This document shows positions 1-8,045 of a DNA stretch of 32,583 nucleotides, in pieces. The DNA lies in the NCBI GenBank assembly GCA_903919925.1, contig CAIXKO010000082.1, positions 1 to 32,583 of the forward strand, in the 5' to 3' direction. The stretch is from an uncultured Bacteroidota bacterium (GTDB lineage: Bacteria > Bacteroidota > Bacteroidia > Bacteroidales > UBA12481). The notes beneath the pieces are model-generated. The model did no database searches and was not told the origin of the DNA. It saw only the letters and a program-made list of their open reading frames with translations. Each line of letters begins with the position of its first letter. Within the stretch, counting starts at the first letter, position 1. A program made the position numbers and the translations under genes.

Positions 1-1245
1 GTGATTGCTGAAAAATTATACTGGTTTTTACTAATCCGGTTTGGCATTGTAATACCATTCTTGTTAGTGGTTTTTGGAATCTCGTTCCTGAAAATATTTG
101 AAAAAATCTGGCAATGGCTTCTCTTTGTTTCCTTTATTATTTCAGGGTGCGGGATACAGGTAATGCTGATTTTGGTTCCGAATAATTCATTATACTTTGC
201 CGGATTGATGCTTGTTTTTTCCGCCGGCTTCTTTTTTATCAGATTGCGCTTTATTCTTTCAACAATTGCCGGGTGGACCATTCTGATCATTTTCAATATC
301 AGCATGATATGGCTAACCAAGGTTGATCTAATTACGATGGTTGCCATAAATTTCTTCTTTGTATCGGCCAACCTGATCAGTATGATAGCTGCCTACTATA
401 TTGAATTGCTGAATCGCCGGAATTATTTCTTAACCCTTCAGCTGGACCGTCAAAAAATAGAACTGGAAAAATCCAACATTAACCTCGAATCTGAGGTTTT
501 TAAAAGAACCGGGGAATTGGTAAAAGCCAAAGACCGTGCTGAAGAATCTGATCGGTTGAAATCGGCATTTCTGGCTAACATGAGTCACGAAATCCGAACC
601 CCTATGAATGGAATTCTTGGTTTTGCTGACCTTCTTAAAGACACTGGCCTTACTGGCATTGAGCAACAAAAGTGCATCAATAACATCGAAAAAAGCGGAA
701 AGCGAATGCTCAACCTGATCAACGACCTGATGGATATTTCAAAAATTGAGGCCGGGCAAATGGAAGTCAGAAAAAGAGGTTTCAATGTAAATGATGCCAT
801 CAATACTCTTTATTCTTTTTTCCTCCCTGAAACCAACAAAAAAGGATTGGAGCTATCCTTTCATCATGGATTGACCGACCCATTTAGTTTGGTCATAACA
901 GACGGAGATAAAGTTTATGCCATCTTGACAAATCTGATAAAAAACGCGATTAAATTCACCAGTCAGGGATCGATCGAATTTGGCTACTACCAAAAAGGTG
1001 ACAGCCTTGAATTTTTCGTCAACGATACTGGAATTGGGATCCCATTAGAAATGCAGAATTCTGTATTTGAGCGGTTTGTGCAAGCTGATACGCTCATTAC
1101 CAGACCATATGAAGGTGCCGGACTGGGCCTGTCCATATCCAAAGCTTATGCAGCCATGCTTGGTGGTAAGCTCTGGCTGGATAGCATACCTGGCAAGGGC
1201 TCTGAGTTTTACTTTACCATTCCGTACGATCGCTCAAAAAGTTAA
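1..1245 (+). CDS. Membrane-bound sensor histidine kinase (possibly 5'-truncated by window edge)
   Basis: This protein probably autophosphorylates on a histidine and passes the phosphate to a separate response regulator. Residues 1-135 are very hydrophobic and make about five or six membrane helices without a recognisable extracellular sensor domain. A charged, likely coiled-coil linker (about 140-185) leads into a HisKA dimerisation domain with the H-box around His196 ([12 protein letters not shown]). The HATPase_c domain follows, with the N-box at Asn315 ([10 protein letters not shown]), the G1 box DTGIGI at 342-347 and the G2 box GAGLGLS at 372-378. No receiver domain is fused at the C-terminus, so this is a simple kinase and not a hybrid. 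The GTG at base 1 may be an internal valine codon and the true start may lie upstream. No partner regulator lies in the window, so the signal and target are unknown. The kinase assignment is firm. Confidence 0.9.
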   Translation: MIAEKLYWFLLIRFGIVIPFLLVVFGISFLKIFEKIWQWLLFVSFIISGCGIQVMLILVPNNSLYFAGLMLVFSAGFFFIRLRFILSTIAGWTILIIFNISMIWLTKVDLITMVAINFFFVSANLISMIAAYYIELLNRRNYFLTLQLDRQKIELEKSNINLESEVFKRTGELVKAKDRAEESDRLKSAFLANMSHEIRTPMNGILGFADLLKDTGLTGIEQQKCINNIEKSGKRMLNLINDLMDISKIEAGQMEVRKRGFNVNDAINTLYSFFLPETNKKGLELSFHHGLTDPFSLVITDGDKVYAILTNLIKNAIKFTSQGSIEFGYYQKGDSLEFFVNDTGIGIPLEMQNSVFERFVQADTLITRPYEGAGLGLSISKAYAAMLGGKLWLDSIPGKGSEFYFTIPYDRSKS

Positions 1246-1495
1246 CTGTGCCTTCATATGTTTCTTACCACTTTGATAAATACTATCAACAATTGTTTTA
1301 ATTTTTTCATTCTCTCTCTTCTAATGGATGATTATTAATCAACGTTTAAACTTAAAGGGTCATCCACAACTATTCAAAGTGCAAATCAAGCAATCAATGC
1401 TAAAGTTGAACACGGAAGAAGTATCAATTTGCTAATTCTTATTCAATGTCCCTTGTGTTATGACCCAAAAAGGAAATCCTATTAAAGGATAGAAA
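1246..1495. other. Intergenic gap between convergent genes
   Basis: These 250 bases separate the end of the histidine kinase gene from the end of the minus-strand envelope operon. They are AT-rich. I see no open frame, RNA gene or strong terminator here apart from the weak hairpin at 1476-1490. Confidence 0.6.
1476..1490 (-). terminator. Weak hairpin after the YjbH-type operon
   Basis: On the minus strand, just past the stop of the last operon gene, a 5-bp stem (ATCCT/AGGAT, 5-base loop) is followed by a T-rich stretch (TTTCCTTTTT). The position fits a rho-independent terminator, but the stem is short and AT-rich. Confidence 0.25.
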
Positions 1496-2185
1496 TCACA
1501 AATAAACGTGGAAAGCGACTCCACCAGTAAAAAATTTGAGATGTTGCACCATCGAAAACAAATACAAATGTTTAAAAAGCAGAAGTCTGGCTCCTAAGTT
1601 TATACCATTGCCATCATACTCTGCAAGTAGACTAATAGAATCGAATCTGGTTGGAGTTAGTGACAGACCGCCGAATGGACCACGGAGGGGACTGTATTTC
1701 CGCATATTTGGGCAGAAGCCAAAAGTCAAACCAAGTTTGGCTCGACAGACGCCGAAATGTTTAGTAAGTACTAAATAAGTGGCTCTGAAATATTGGTTTC
1801 CATTTTCAACGCTGGAATAGAGATCGTGAAAGCCAAATGTAATAGATGGCATGTACCTTTTTTCTCTAAACAGTTGCAAGCGGATGCTCACAGCCCGATC
1901 CTGGTTGGTGAAGTGGCCGGAGTTTGCAATTTTCAGTAATGTACACACATAGGCAACTTCAAGAAATGGTAAAAAGGTCAGATTAAAATAGTAGTTTCCG
2001 GTATTATAACCCCAAGAAGGTTGATTAATTGCAGGCAGCAAATTACCACCCATAATGAATGTCCCATCAGCCTTCATCTCGGCTGACGGGATACTCAAAA
2101 GGCCATTTGTACCATAAATTGTTTGACAAGTTGTGCGAAAAGGTAAAACGATAAAAACAACCAAGATTAACATCGATTTTCCCAT
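1496..2185 (-). CDS. YjbH N-terminal-half outer-membrane beta-barrel protein
   Basis: This 229-residue exported protein corresponds to the N-terminal barrel of YjbH, an outer-membrane protein linked to exopolysaccharide production in Proteobacteria. A signal peptide of about 20 residues ends near TTCQ. It is followed by the signature YGTNGLLSIPSAEMKADGT, which matches the YjbH pattern of G-x-GLL-x-TPTAR-x3-G. Further blocks fit in order: a 'FLPFLEVAY' strand, 'QDRAVSIRLQLFREKRYMPSITFGFHD' (quoted in part), and near the end a 'GPFGG...LLAEYDGN' block resembling the YjbH 'GGVEY...LKLEYEGN' block. Full-length YjbH is about 700 residues; this gene holds only the first third. It is the last gene of a four-gene operon, 14 bases after its neighbour. 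The C-terminal half is encoded by the first gene. The family assignment rests on motif recall and was not searched. Confidence 0.75.
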   Translation of the reverse strand: MGKSMLILVVFIVLPFRTTCQTIYGTNGLLSIPSAEMKADGTFIMGGNLLPAINQPSWGYNTGNYYFNLTFLPFLEVAYVCTLLKIANSGHFTNQDRAVSIRLQLFREKRYMPSITFGFHDLYSSVENGNQYFRATYLVLTKHFGVCRAKLGLTFGFCPNMRKYSPLRGPFGGLSLTPTRFDSISLLAEYDGNGINLGARLLLFKHLYLFSMVQHLKFFTGGVAFHVYL

Positions 2186-2199
2186 AACCTATTTTAGAG

Positions 2200-2868
2200 T
2201 TAGTGTTTTGGAAATTTGAAACCAATTTTTAATCCGACTTGATGTCCGTTAACCAGGACTATTGGATCGGTAGTACCATCCAAATTGGTTACGATTTGTC
2301 GGTATCGCCCAAATGTATATCCATATTCGAGTCCCACAATCATTTTCTTAAAGAACACATGCTCAACACCAATAAATGGCATGGTATTTATGTCATATCC
2401 ACTCATTTTTAATATATTACCGGAGACATCGTAATGATTCTGGATGATAAAGTAGCTTGCCCTAATGCCTAAATATGGGTACATCGTTAAAATTGGCTTA
2501 GGATATTGGTAAAAAACTCCCAGCGAAAAGCCGAGAAATCCGATCCTAAGGTTATTAAATGTAGCATCAGGTAATCCGCTTACGTTTTCTTGCCAATACC
2601 AAGCTCCAACGAGGGCCCCAAAATTTAATGGCAGGTTAAAAGAAATATTTCCTTCGAATAAAACACCACCATTAAACTGCTCAGACGAACCAGCCGAGGG
2701 CAAAAAGGATTGATTCCAGTAATTCATAGACGGATTGTACCAACTTGTCTTAAGGGAAACGCTGTTAATACTGAATGAGCTAGGCAATGATTTTTCAATT
2801 TCCTGAGCTGGTCCACGTGGACTCATCAGCATCATCAGAACACTAATTAAAACTCTATTGTATCTCAT
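2200..2868 (-). CDS. Small outer-membrane beta-barrel protein
   Basis: This 222-residue protein has an N-terminal signal peptide (MRYNRVLISVLMMLMSPRGPAQ, about 22 residues) and alternating hydrophobic/polar strands rich in Gly, Tyr and Phe, as in 8-stranded porin or OmpA-like barrels. Examples are 'LNFGALVGAWYWQENV', 'RIGFLGFSLGVFYQYP' and the closing strand 'NGHQVGLKIGFKFPKH'. The closing strand ends in basic residues, not the usual terminal Phe. I recognise no specific family. It lies 18 bases after the lipoprotein gene and 14 bases before the YjbH N-half gene on the same strand. This suggests it is co-produced with them and may sit in the same outer-membrane assembly. Confidence 0.65.
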   Translation of the reverse strand: MRYNRVLISVLMMLMSPRGPAQEIEKSLPSSFSINSVSLKTSWYNPSMNYWNQSFLPSAGSSEQFNGGVLFEGNISFNLPLNFGALVGAWYWQENVSGLPDATFNNLRIGFLGFSLGVFYQYPKPILTMYPYLGIRASYFIIQNHYDVSGNILKMSGYDINTMPFIGVEHVFFKKMIVGLEYGYTFGRYRQIVTNLDGTTDPIVLVNGHQVGLKIGFKFPKH

Positions 2869-2886
2869 GATTGTAAGATTTTGGGT

Positions 2887-4206
2887 TCAGCCACCGGCCC
2901 CTCCTTTATGGCCGCAGGTTAAATCTGAATACATTCTTAATTGGACATATTTTGTAAAAAAGGTTTTCTTTACTGTATGCCCACCGCAATCTGTAGCAGA
3001 AACTATTGCCGAAGAGGGTTTGCATCCACCTTTGATAAAATCGGTACTAAAGATAACAGGTCCCCGATCATCAGTAAAGCTCAATTTTACCGCCAAGTAA
3101 TAGAAATCTTGCGCAGTTTTTTCATCAATACATTCTTTGCAGACAGGACCATCCCTGGTATAGTTTTCCGAAATAGTAGGATCGTTATCTTTCAATGCCA
3201 TGTAACATAAATATCCAGCGCCGACCGAGGCGACACAAGCTGCTATTGCCGCAGCCAATCCAACCCCAGTGGGGGATGCTAGGATTCCCAAAATACAGGC
3301 AACAGCCGTTGCTCCAAGTCCCGCACACTCCCAAAACCAAGGTTCTGTGCACGAACTTTTATTCTTCAGGTAAATGAGGGTAGCACCTCCTTTATTATAT
3401 GCAATCTTATAATATTTGTCATACAGCAAAACCTCACCTTTCTCCTTATTGATCTCAAGTAAAGCATTTGCTGTCAACAGGTCAGATTGATCATCCAGAT
3501 AGGAAATGGAAATTAAGAACCGTGTGCTGTCAATAATTCCGTCTTCACTTTCAATGGCCGCAGCAAAAGTTGTTACATTACTTTCATAAATTGTACTTAA
3601 TGCTCTTCCCTTTGTGGATATTCTCATCTTCTTTTCTGTCATAACTTCACTAATCCCGGAAATGGCATCATTTTCAACACTTTTGGCAATTATTGATGCA
3701 TCAATTTCTAAAGATTGTAACACATTCAATTCCTTGATAGGAATATCAATACTGGTCCGATATGAATTATTTGCAATGTTTTTTTCCTCTAAGATAATGA
3801 GAGCACTATCGGAAGAAATATTAATCTGGAACGTAAAATCATGTTTCCCAGACAAGGCTTTCCATGTGAATAATTGTTCATAGTCTTTATTTGCTTCAAT
3901 ATCTTGAATTATTGAACTTTCTAAAAATTCACCATCCACATAGAAGCATATAATTGTACCATATCTGACCTTTGTAACCTCTTTGTTTTTATATGTTACC
4001 GTAAAGGAAAGGATGCTTTCACTATTTAAGGCTTCGTTATCGACAGTAAAATTCCCTTTAGTAATTGTAAAATCAGGCGTAAAAGTAACTGATTCATAAT
4101 TGTATATTTCATCAACATCCTTACGACAACTTTTTAGCACATAATCTCCAGTCAAAATTATTAGCAAAAAAAAGGGTAAGAAGAATACCGAAATTTTCAT
4201 TTTCAT
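2887..4206 (-). CDS. Putative lipoprotein with CARDB-like domain and Cys-rich glycine-zipper segment
   Basis: This 439-residue protein has not been described under a name I know. The N-terminus is a hydrophobic signal followed by LKSC-RKD. Cys27 is a plausible lipidation site, and the 'SCRKD' context is common in Bacteroidota lipoproteins, although Lys at -2 is unusual. Residues of about 45-135 look like a CARDB or Ig-like beta-sandwich ('FTVDNEALNSESILSFTV'). Residues of about 285-335 are strikingly hydrophobic with many Gly, Ala and Cys ('ECAGLGATAVACILGILA', then 'GVGLAAAIAACVASVGAGYL'), like a helical hairpin with glycine-zipper packing. The C-terminal part has several Cys pairs and ends in CGHKGGAGG. 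The start overlaps the stop of the upstream YjbH C-half gene by four bases (ATGA), so the two are translationally coupled. The function is unknown; an accessory to the YjbH-type barrels is the simplest guess. Confidence 0.7.
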   Translation of the reverse strand: MKMKISVFFLPFFLLIILTGDYVLKSCRKDVDEIYNYESVTFTPDFTITKGNFTVDNEALNSESILSFTVTYKNKEVTKVRYGTIICFYVDGEFLESSIIQDIEANKDYEQLFTWKALSGKHDFTFQINISSDSALIILEEKNIANNSYRTSIDIPIKELNVLQSLEIDASIIAKSVENDAISGISEVMTEKKMRISTKGRALSTIYESNVTTFAAAIESEDGIIDSTRFLISISYLDDQSDLLTANALLEINKEKGEVLLYDKYYKIAYNKGGATLIYLKNKSSCTEPWFWECAGLGATAVACILGILASPTGVGLAAAIAACVASVGAGYLCYMALKDNDPTISENYTRDGPVCKECIDEKTAQDFYYLAVKLSFTDDRGPVIFSTDFIKGGCKPSSAIVSATDCGGHTVKKTFFTKYVQLRMYSDLTCGHKGGAGG

Positions 4207-5411
4207 TTAAGTAGGTTTTTTAAAATAAAATCAGGATTGTAAAAATATTCGGTCCGGTTTTCATCAGGCCTTGTTTCATAGTATTGGCCGAAGTACGATT
4301 CAGTTGCAGCATTGTACTCCCAATCAAGAAAGCCAGGTGTACGAGGCTGGAAGAATCGATTTCTTTTAAGTTTCTTCGGCCACAAAGGGATAGCAAAATG
4401 AAATCCACCATTTATATGTCCACCTGCAACCATAGCATAGAAGCCAATAACAGTTTCGCCCCAATATCGCGAACAATCGGCGCGTAATCCATAATCTCCA
4501 TTAAGGTAACGACCAGCGACCAGATCAAATTGCAATTGAAAAGGTTTAAAGAAATAACCGCTTTTTAAGAACCAAGTGAAAACATTCAAATCGTCACGGT
4601 ACCATCTGTTACCGAAAAACCGGTAAGATCCGGTTAATCCAGCATTAGCGCTCAGAAAGACCTTGCCATTGGAAAAATAGTGTATCATAGTAAGGTCGGT
4701 ACCGTACCTGCCTGCATTGAACTTACCAATAACAGCACGACCGAAGGTGGAGCCGGGTAAGCGAAACTCCTGCGCAAGGGTGAGGAACCCTGTCCGCACA
4801 CGGTCACCTTCAGCACCATAGAGTTTATCATTATAAACAGGGAAAATCACCTGTCCTGTAAACCGCATTCCTCGCCAGAGTGAGATTTCTAAAGCCGGAG
4901 CTAAGTTAAATTGCAGCTCGTAGATCTGGCTAAATATCACGTTCATTTGATAAAACTGGGGATAAAAAACCAGATTGATCTTATTAAAAGATGGGCTATT
5001 AGGAATGATGTGTTTAATTTGGTTCCATTCCTTATATGTATTATAACTTAAACTTACTGGCACCACATCAGCAGTCCTTCTCTGTGGTACAAGATATTGT
5101 TGCGATGAAACGGATGTTGATTGAGTCAAGAGAATAGGCAAATCGTTGATTAGAGTGATTACATTCACAGTATCGTATCCACAATTGGTTACATGATTAA
5201 GAACCTCTTTTAGAGCATTTACCTTTTCACGATAAATATTATTCTCATAACTTAAAGTCAATGTCTTACAATTTGCTAAAACCCGAATATTTTCAAAACC
5301 AACTTGTCCCAACTTTTCAACCAACTCATTGTTAATATTTTGAGCCGGAACCAAATATCCATGTATGCAAAAAACGAAACAATTGATTATTAGCCGTTTG
5401 AGTCTTTTCAT
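4203..5411 (-). CDS. YjbH C-terminal-half outer-membrane protein
   Basis: This 402-residue exported protein resembles the middle and C-terminal parts of YjbH. I chose the ATG at 5411 over an upstream ATG at 5483 because a Shine-Dalgarno-like AAAGGGG sits just before it and the new N-terminus (MKRLKRLIINCFVFCIHGYL, then VPAQ) is a clear signal peptide. After it comes an alpha/beta domain ('LVEKLGQVGFENIRV', then 'YREKVNALKEVLNHV' and 'INDLPIL') that fits the YjbH periplasmic domain. A barrel with the YjbH-type run 'GKFNAGRYGTDL', 'LVAGRYLNGDYGL', 'GETVIGFYAM' and a closing 'FHFAIPL' strand follows. The gene is first in its operon, so the C-terminal half precedes the N-terminal half, with two other genes between them. 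The role in polysaccharide export or the envelope is inferred from the family. Confidence 0.75.
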   Translation of the reverse strand: MKRLKRLIINCFVFCIHGYLVPAQNINNELVEKLGQVGFENIRVLANCKTLTLSYENNIYREKVNALKEVLNHVTNCGYDTVNVITLINDLPILLTQSTSVSSQQYLVPQRRTADVVPVSLSYNTYKEWNQIKHIIPNSPSFNKINLVFYPQFYQMNVIFSQIYELQFNLAPALEISLWRGMRFTGQVIFPVYNDKLYGAEGDRVRTGFLTLAQEFRLPGSTFGRAVIGKFNAGRYGTDLTMIHYFSNGKVFLSANAGLTGSYRFFGNRWYRDDLNVFTWFLKSGYFFKPFQLQFDLVAGRYLNGDYGLRADCSRYWGETVIGFYAMVAGGHINGGFHFAIPLWPKKLKRNRFFQPRTPGFLDWEYNAATESYFGQYYETRPDENRTEYFYNPDFILKNLLK

Positions 5412-6547
5412 TGCAAGCCCCTTTGAGGTCAATAAAATGGTTTGATTCAGTTTATCGAGCCGACTGACCCTAAAGACCATCAACCCTACCCCTTTAGCAT
5501 CAATATGGTCCTGTCAAATCACTACAAATTCAATATTTGGCGACCGAATTTTAATTAGCTCTTGAGATTGAAAGAAGCTAAGATAAGATACTGGAAATAT
5601 TTGAGATTCAAATGACCATGAATTGTTTCTCAATTTATCTAGCTTTTGGTACATCCTCCAATTCTTTAGTTTATCAAGCTAAATTTAAGAAATCTTTTTG
5701 TACAAAAAAAATGTCTTTAAAAAATACGAATTGGACTAAAAAATGCTTTTGCATCCTTTATAACAAACACTTGATACTATTTGTGTGCCTATGTAAAACT
5801 GAGCTTTATCGCGGTTTCCTTTCAAAACAATACGATCTGAGGATAAAACTAAACGGACATTAATCACTCAAAAAGCTGAGTTTTCCGAGGTTGTGAAGTT
5901 TGGTCAATATGTATGCTGGAATATTTCCAACAATCAATCAACACAACCGGAAATACGACCTTGAGGTTGAGTGTGTGTTAGATAAAAAAAGAGTTATTCT
6001 CCTTGATATTTGACGAAAAGAAAAGGCAGGACAATAAAATAAAGCAACAAACAGTTAAGTTTTGGCAGAAAAGAGTAAGCATCCCAGACATTGCAGGAGA
6101 GCTTTGCATCTTGCTCAACTGGCATTGCAGCGGCATTGAGAGTGAAGCATTCTGACAAAACAGTTTTCCAGGCAATGGAAAGCCGAATATAACAGATCAG
6201 GATCGCTAGATGACACGTCGTGAAAGAGAATTATCAGGTTCAAAAATGTAAGGGGATATTGAAAAAAAGCGAAAAGAATTTTATCCAGGTAGAACCGTCA
6301 GAAAGTTGGCAAAAGAAGTTTAGCCTTGGGTTAAAAACAATGATAAGGGAATTGATACTAATAGAATACTTGAAATTTTCGATGAATTATCCTTTAATAT
6401 TCAATATTAGATTAGCTATTCTTTGGTGAGGTAAAGTGAAGCTAGGAACAAAACATCAATTTTCAGTGGTTATTGTTTGAGCTACCTAAGATCTCATTAT
6501 GTTAAAAACCAATTCCGAGTGTCATGGTCCAATTTGCCAACCATTGA
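5412..6547. other. Gene-poor AT-rich region with possible decayed coding fragments
   Basis: More than 1.1 kb separates the YjbH-type operon from the nuo control region. The short open frames here (83, 65 and 69 codons) have skewed composition, no recognisable domain and no plausible start signal. Between about 5880 and 6420, plus-strand reading frames show short protein-like stretches interrupted by stops and frame changes. One example is 'KKRKEFYPGRTVRKLAKEV', followed by a stop and then 'NNDKGIDTNRILEIFDEL'. This looks like an eroded gene of unknown family. The first part should also hold the promoter of the minus-strand operon, but I found no clear TAnnTTTG element. Confidence 0.5.
6255..6415 (+). 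pseudogene. Possible remnant of an unidentified gene
   Basis: One plus-strand frame reads a protein-like segment containing DIEKKRKEFYPGRTVRKLAK, meets a TAG stop at about 6321-6323, then continues as PWVKNNDKGIDTNRILEIF before stopping again. The charged, helix-forming composition looks more like real protein than random AT-rich translation. The frame lacks a start and cannot encode an intact product. I cannot assign a family; a decayed transposase or DNA-binding protein is possible. This is a weak call. Confidence 0.2.
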
Positions 6548-6567
6548 CATAAATCACCCGATTTATG
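6548..6567. promoter_or_regulatory. Perfect 8-bp inverted repeat upstream of nuoA
   Basis: CATAAATC and GATTTATG form a perfect inverted repeat around the spacer ACCC. It is the first of three abutting dyads before nuoA and could be half of a composite operator. No protein can be assigned from sequence alone. Confidence 0.3.
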
Positions 6568-6578
6568 ATGTACATCAA
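6565..6578. promoter_or_regulatory. FNR/CRP-family-like box upstream of nuoA
   Basis: ATGAT-GTAC-ATCAA matches the FNR consensus TTGAT-N4-ATCAA at nine of ten specified positions, and its core (6566-6577) is a perfect 12-bp palindrome. If the promoter candidate at 6644 is right, the centre lies roughly 85 bases before the start of transcription. Oxygen or redox control of complex I would make biological sense. Binding is inferred only. Confidence 0.35.
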
Positions 6579-6601
6579 CAATATCTTGACAAATGATATT
6601 G
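6579..6601. promoter_or_regulatory. 7-bp inverted repeat with 9-base spacer upstream of nuoA
   Basis: CAATATC and GATATTG are perfect reverse complements separated by TTGACAAAT. It directly follows the FNR-like palindrome, so it may be a second operator site or part of the upstream promoter region. Confidence 0.25.
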
Positions 6602-6643
6602 CCAGGCATTTCTATATCTACCTTCATATATAGTCAAAAAAGA

Positions 6644-6651
6644 TACTTTTG
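6644..6651 (+). promoter_or_regulatory. nuoA: Candidate Bacteroidota -7 element for the nuo operon
   Basis: TACTTTTG matches the Bacteroidota -7 consensus TAnnTTTG and lies 20 bases before the nuoA ATG. No good TTG-type -33 element is seen at the expected distance. A second match, TAATTTTG at 6657-6664, is probably too close to the start codon. Confidence 0.3.
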
Positions 6652-6671
6652 CCTGATAATTTTGTAACACT

Positions 6672-7025
6672 ATGAGCAGCGAATCACTGGTTCTGTTCTT
6701 TATCGTAGGTGTGGTACTGGTTGGCGGAGCAGTTTTGTTCTCCCATTTTATCGCACCAAGCATCAGTAAAACACCCGTGAAATTTGAGCCTTACGAATGC
6801 GGTATCCCTGCACAGGGATTCGCGTGGATACAGTTCAACGTCGGGTATTACTTGTTTGCTATCGTTTATCTGATTTTTGACGTGGAAACGGTGTTTGTGT
6901 TTCCCTGGGGTGTAGTAATGAAAGAAATCGGCTTGCGAGCCTTCGTCGAAATCGTGATTTTCTTCGTGATTCTCGGCTTGGGATTACTCTATGCCTGGAA
7001 AAAAGATGCATTGAAATGGGTGTAA
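6672..7025 (+). CDS. nuoA: NADH-quinone oxidoreductase (complex I) subunit A
   Basis: NuoA is a small membrane subunit of complex I that packs near the junction of the membrane and peripheral arms, next to NuoH and the quinone channel. The 117-residue length is typical. Three hydrophobic helices are visible (about 6-28, 60-82 and 88-110). The loop between the first two has the family signature FEPYECGIP, which includes the conserved Cys near the quinone site. '[16 protein letters not shown]' is the second conserved block. It is the first gene of an 11-gene nuo operon and its end overlaps the presumed nuoB start. No Shine-Dalgarno sequence is visible, as is common in Bacteroidota. Confidence 0.97.
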   Translation: MSSESLVLFFIVGVVLVGGAVLFSHFIAPSISKTPVKFEPYECGIPAQGFAWIQFNVGYYLFAIVYLIFDVETVFVFPWGVVMKEIGLRAFVEIVIFFVILGLGLLYAWKKDALKWV

Positions 7026-7576
7026 AAATCAAGAACATGAAGAATGAGGATTTCCGGGATAATGAAACCCTGGAGATCTTCAAGCAAACAGGAGGCAATA
7101 TCCTGATGACCACCATTGATGACCTGATCAACTGGGGTCGGTCCAATTCAATCTGGCCACTCACCTTTGCCACCAGTTGCTGCGGTATTGAGATGATGGC
7201 TGCCGGTGCTCCACGGCACGACTTTTCCCGTTTCGGGATCGAAGTTTATCGTGCCACTCCGCGCCAGGCCGATGTTATCGTGATCGCCGGTACTATTGTT
7301 CATAAAATGGCACCAGTACTCAAAAGGCTTTATGACCAGATGGCCGATCCAAAATATGTGATCGCCATGGGTGCCTGCGCCTGCTCAGGTGGTCCATTCT
7401 ATTATAATACCTACTCGGTGGTTCGCGGTGCCGATCATGTGATCCCTGTGGACGTTTATATCCCCGGATGTCCGCCAAGGCCCGAAGCCCTTTTGTATGG
7501 TGTGATGCAGCTGCAACGTAAGATCAAAACCGATACCATCCGCCGCCCACGCGACCCAATGGAGAATTTTATTTAA
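7016..7576 (+). CDS. nuoB: NADH-quinone oxidoreductase subunit B (N2 iron-sulfur cluster)
   Basis: NuoB carries cluster N2, the last [4Fe-4S] cluster, which donates electrons to quinone. The four expected ligands are present: adjacent Cys55-Cys56 in [10 protein letters not shown], Cys121 in [10 protein letters not shown], and Cys152 in PGCPPRPE. Cys123 is an extra cysteine. At 186 residues it is close to usual length. The start at 7016 overlaps the nuoA stop by ten bases. A second ATG at 7037 would remove the overlap and give a 179-residue protein; neither has a ribosome-binding site, so the start is uncertain. Confidence 0.96.
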   Translation: MGVKIKNMKNEDFRDNETLEIFKQTGGNILMTTIDDLINWGRSNSIWPLTFATSCCGIEMMAAGAPRHDFSRFGIEVYRATPRQADVIVIAGTIVHKMAPVLKRLYDQMADPKYVIAMGACACSGGPFYYNTYSVVRGADHVIPVDVYIPGCPPRPEALLYGVMQLQRKIKTDTIRRPRDPMENFI

Positions 7577-7586
7577 TCAGCCGGAT

Positions 7587-8042
7587 ATGGAAAAAGAGCA
7601 ACTTGGATCCCTCCTATCAGAATTGTATCCTGATTTAGAGATCATTACATCAGGCGAATCCCTACGCGTTAAGGTCAAACATACCTCCATTCATGATCTG
7701 GCAACCACGCTGCGCGACGATAGCCGGCTTCGGTTTGATTTCCTGTTTAATTATTATGGAGTTGACCGTGAAGACCGGTTTTCTATTATTTATTGGCTGG
7801 AATCAATCCAATACAGGCATATCATTGTGGTGGAAACCGACCTGACGGATCATGACAACCCGGTCATCGATTCCCTTAGTGACTTATGGAAGGGAGCACA
7901 ATATCAGGAGCGCGAAATCTATGACCTGATGGGAGTCAGGTTCAACAATCACCCTGATCTCCGCCGGCTTTTCCTCGAAGATGGATGGGGATTCCCGCTT
8001 AGAAAAGATTATAAGGACGATATTAACTTTATCGAACGATAG
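7587..8042 (+). CDS. nuoC: NADH-quinone oxidoreductase subunit C (30 kDa)
   Basis: NuoC is a peripheral-arm subunit without cofactors that braces NuoB and NuoD near the quinone site. The 151-residue protein shows the 30-kDa subunit pattern: a variable N-terminal alpha/beta part, 'LRFDFLFNYYGVDRED' in the middle, and the conserved run 'WKGAQYQEREIYDLMGVRF' followed by 'HPDLRRLFLEDGWG' and 'PLRKDY'. It is encoded separately from NuoD, unlike the fused NuoCD of enterobacteria, and ends three bases before nuoD. Confidence 0.96.
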   Translation: MEKEQLGSLLSELYPDLEIITSGESLRVKVKHTSIHDLATTLRDDSRLRFDFLFNYYGVDREDRFSIIYWLESIQYRHIIVVETDLTDHDNPVIDSLSDLWKGAQYQEREIYDLMGVRFNNHPDLRRLFLEDGWGFPLRKDYKDDINFIER

Positions 8043-8045
8043 CCC

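Noticed and set aside
1496-5411. Assembly or frameshift artefact splitting YjbH
   Set aside because: The halves are in reverse order, each has its own signal peptide, and two intact genes lie between them.
5695-5708. 14-bp palindrome TTTTTGTACAAAAA
   Set aside because: It is low-complexity, lies far from either operon start and matches no operator I know.
5612-5863. 83-codon plus-strand open frame
   Set aside because: The composition is biased to Lys, Cys, Phe and Leu as in translated AT-rich DNA, with no domain, signal or ribosome-binding site.
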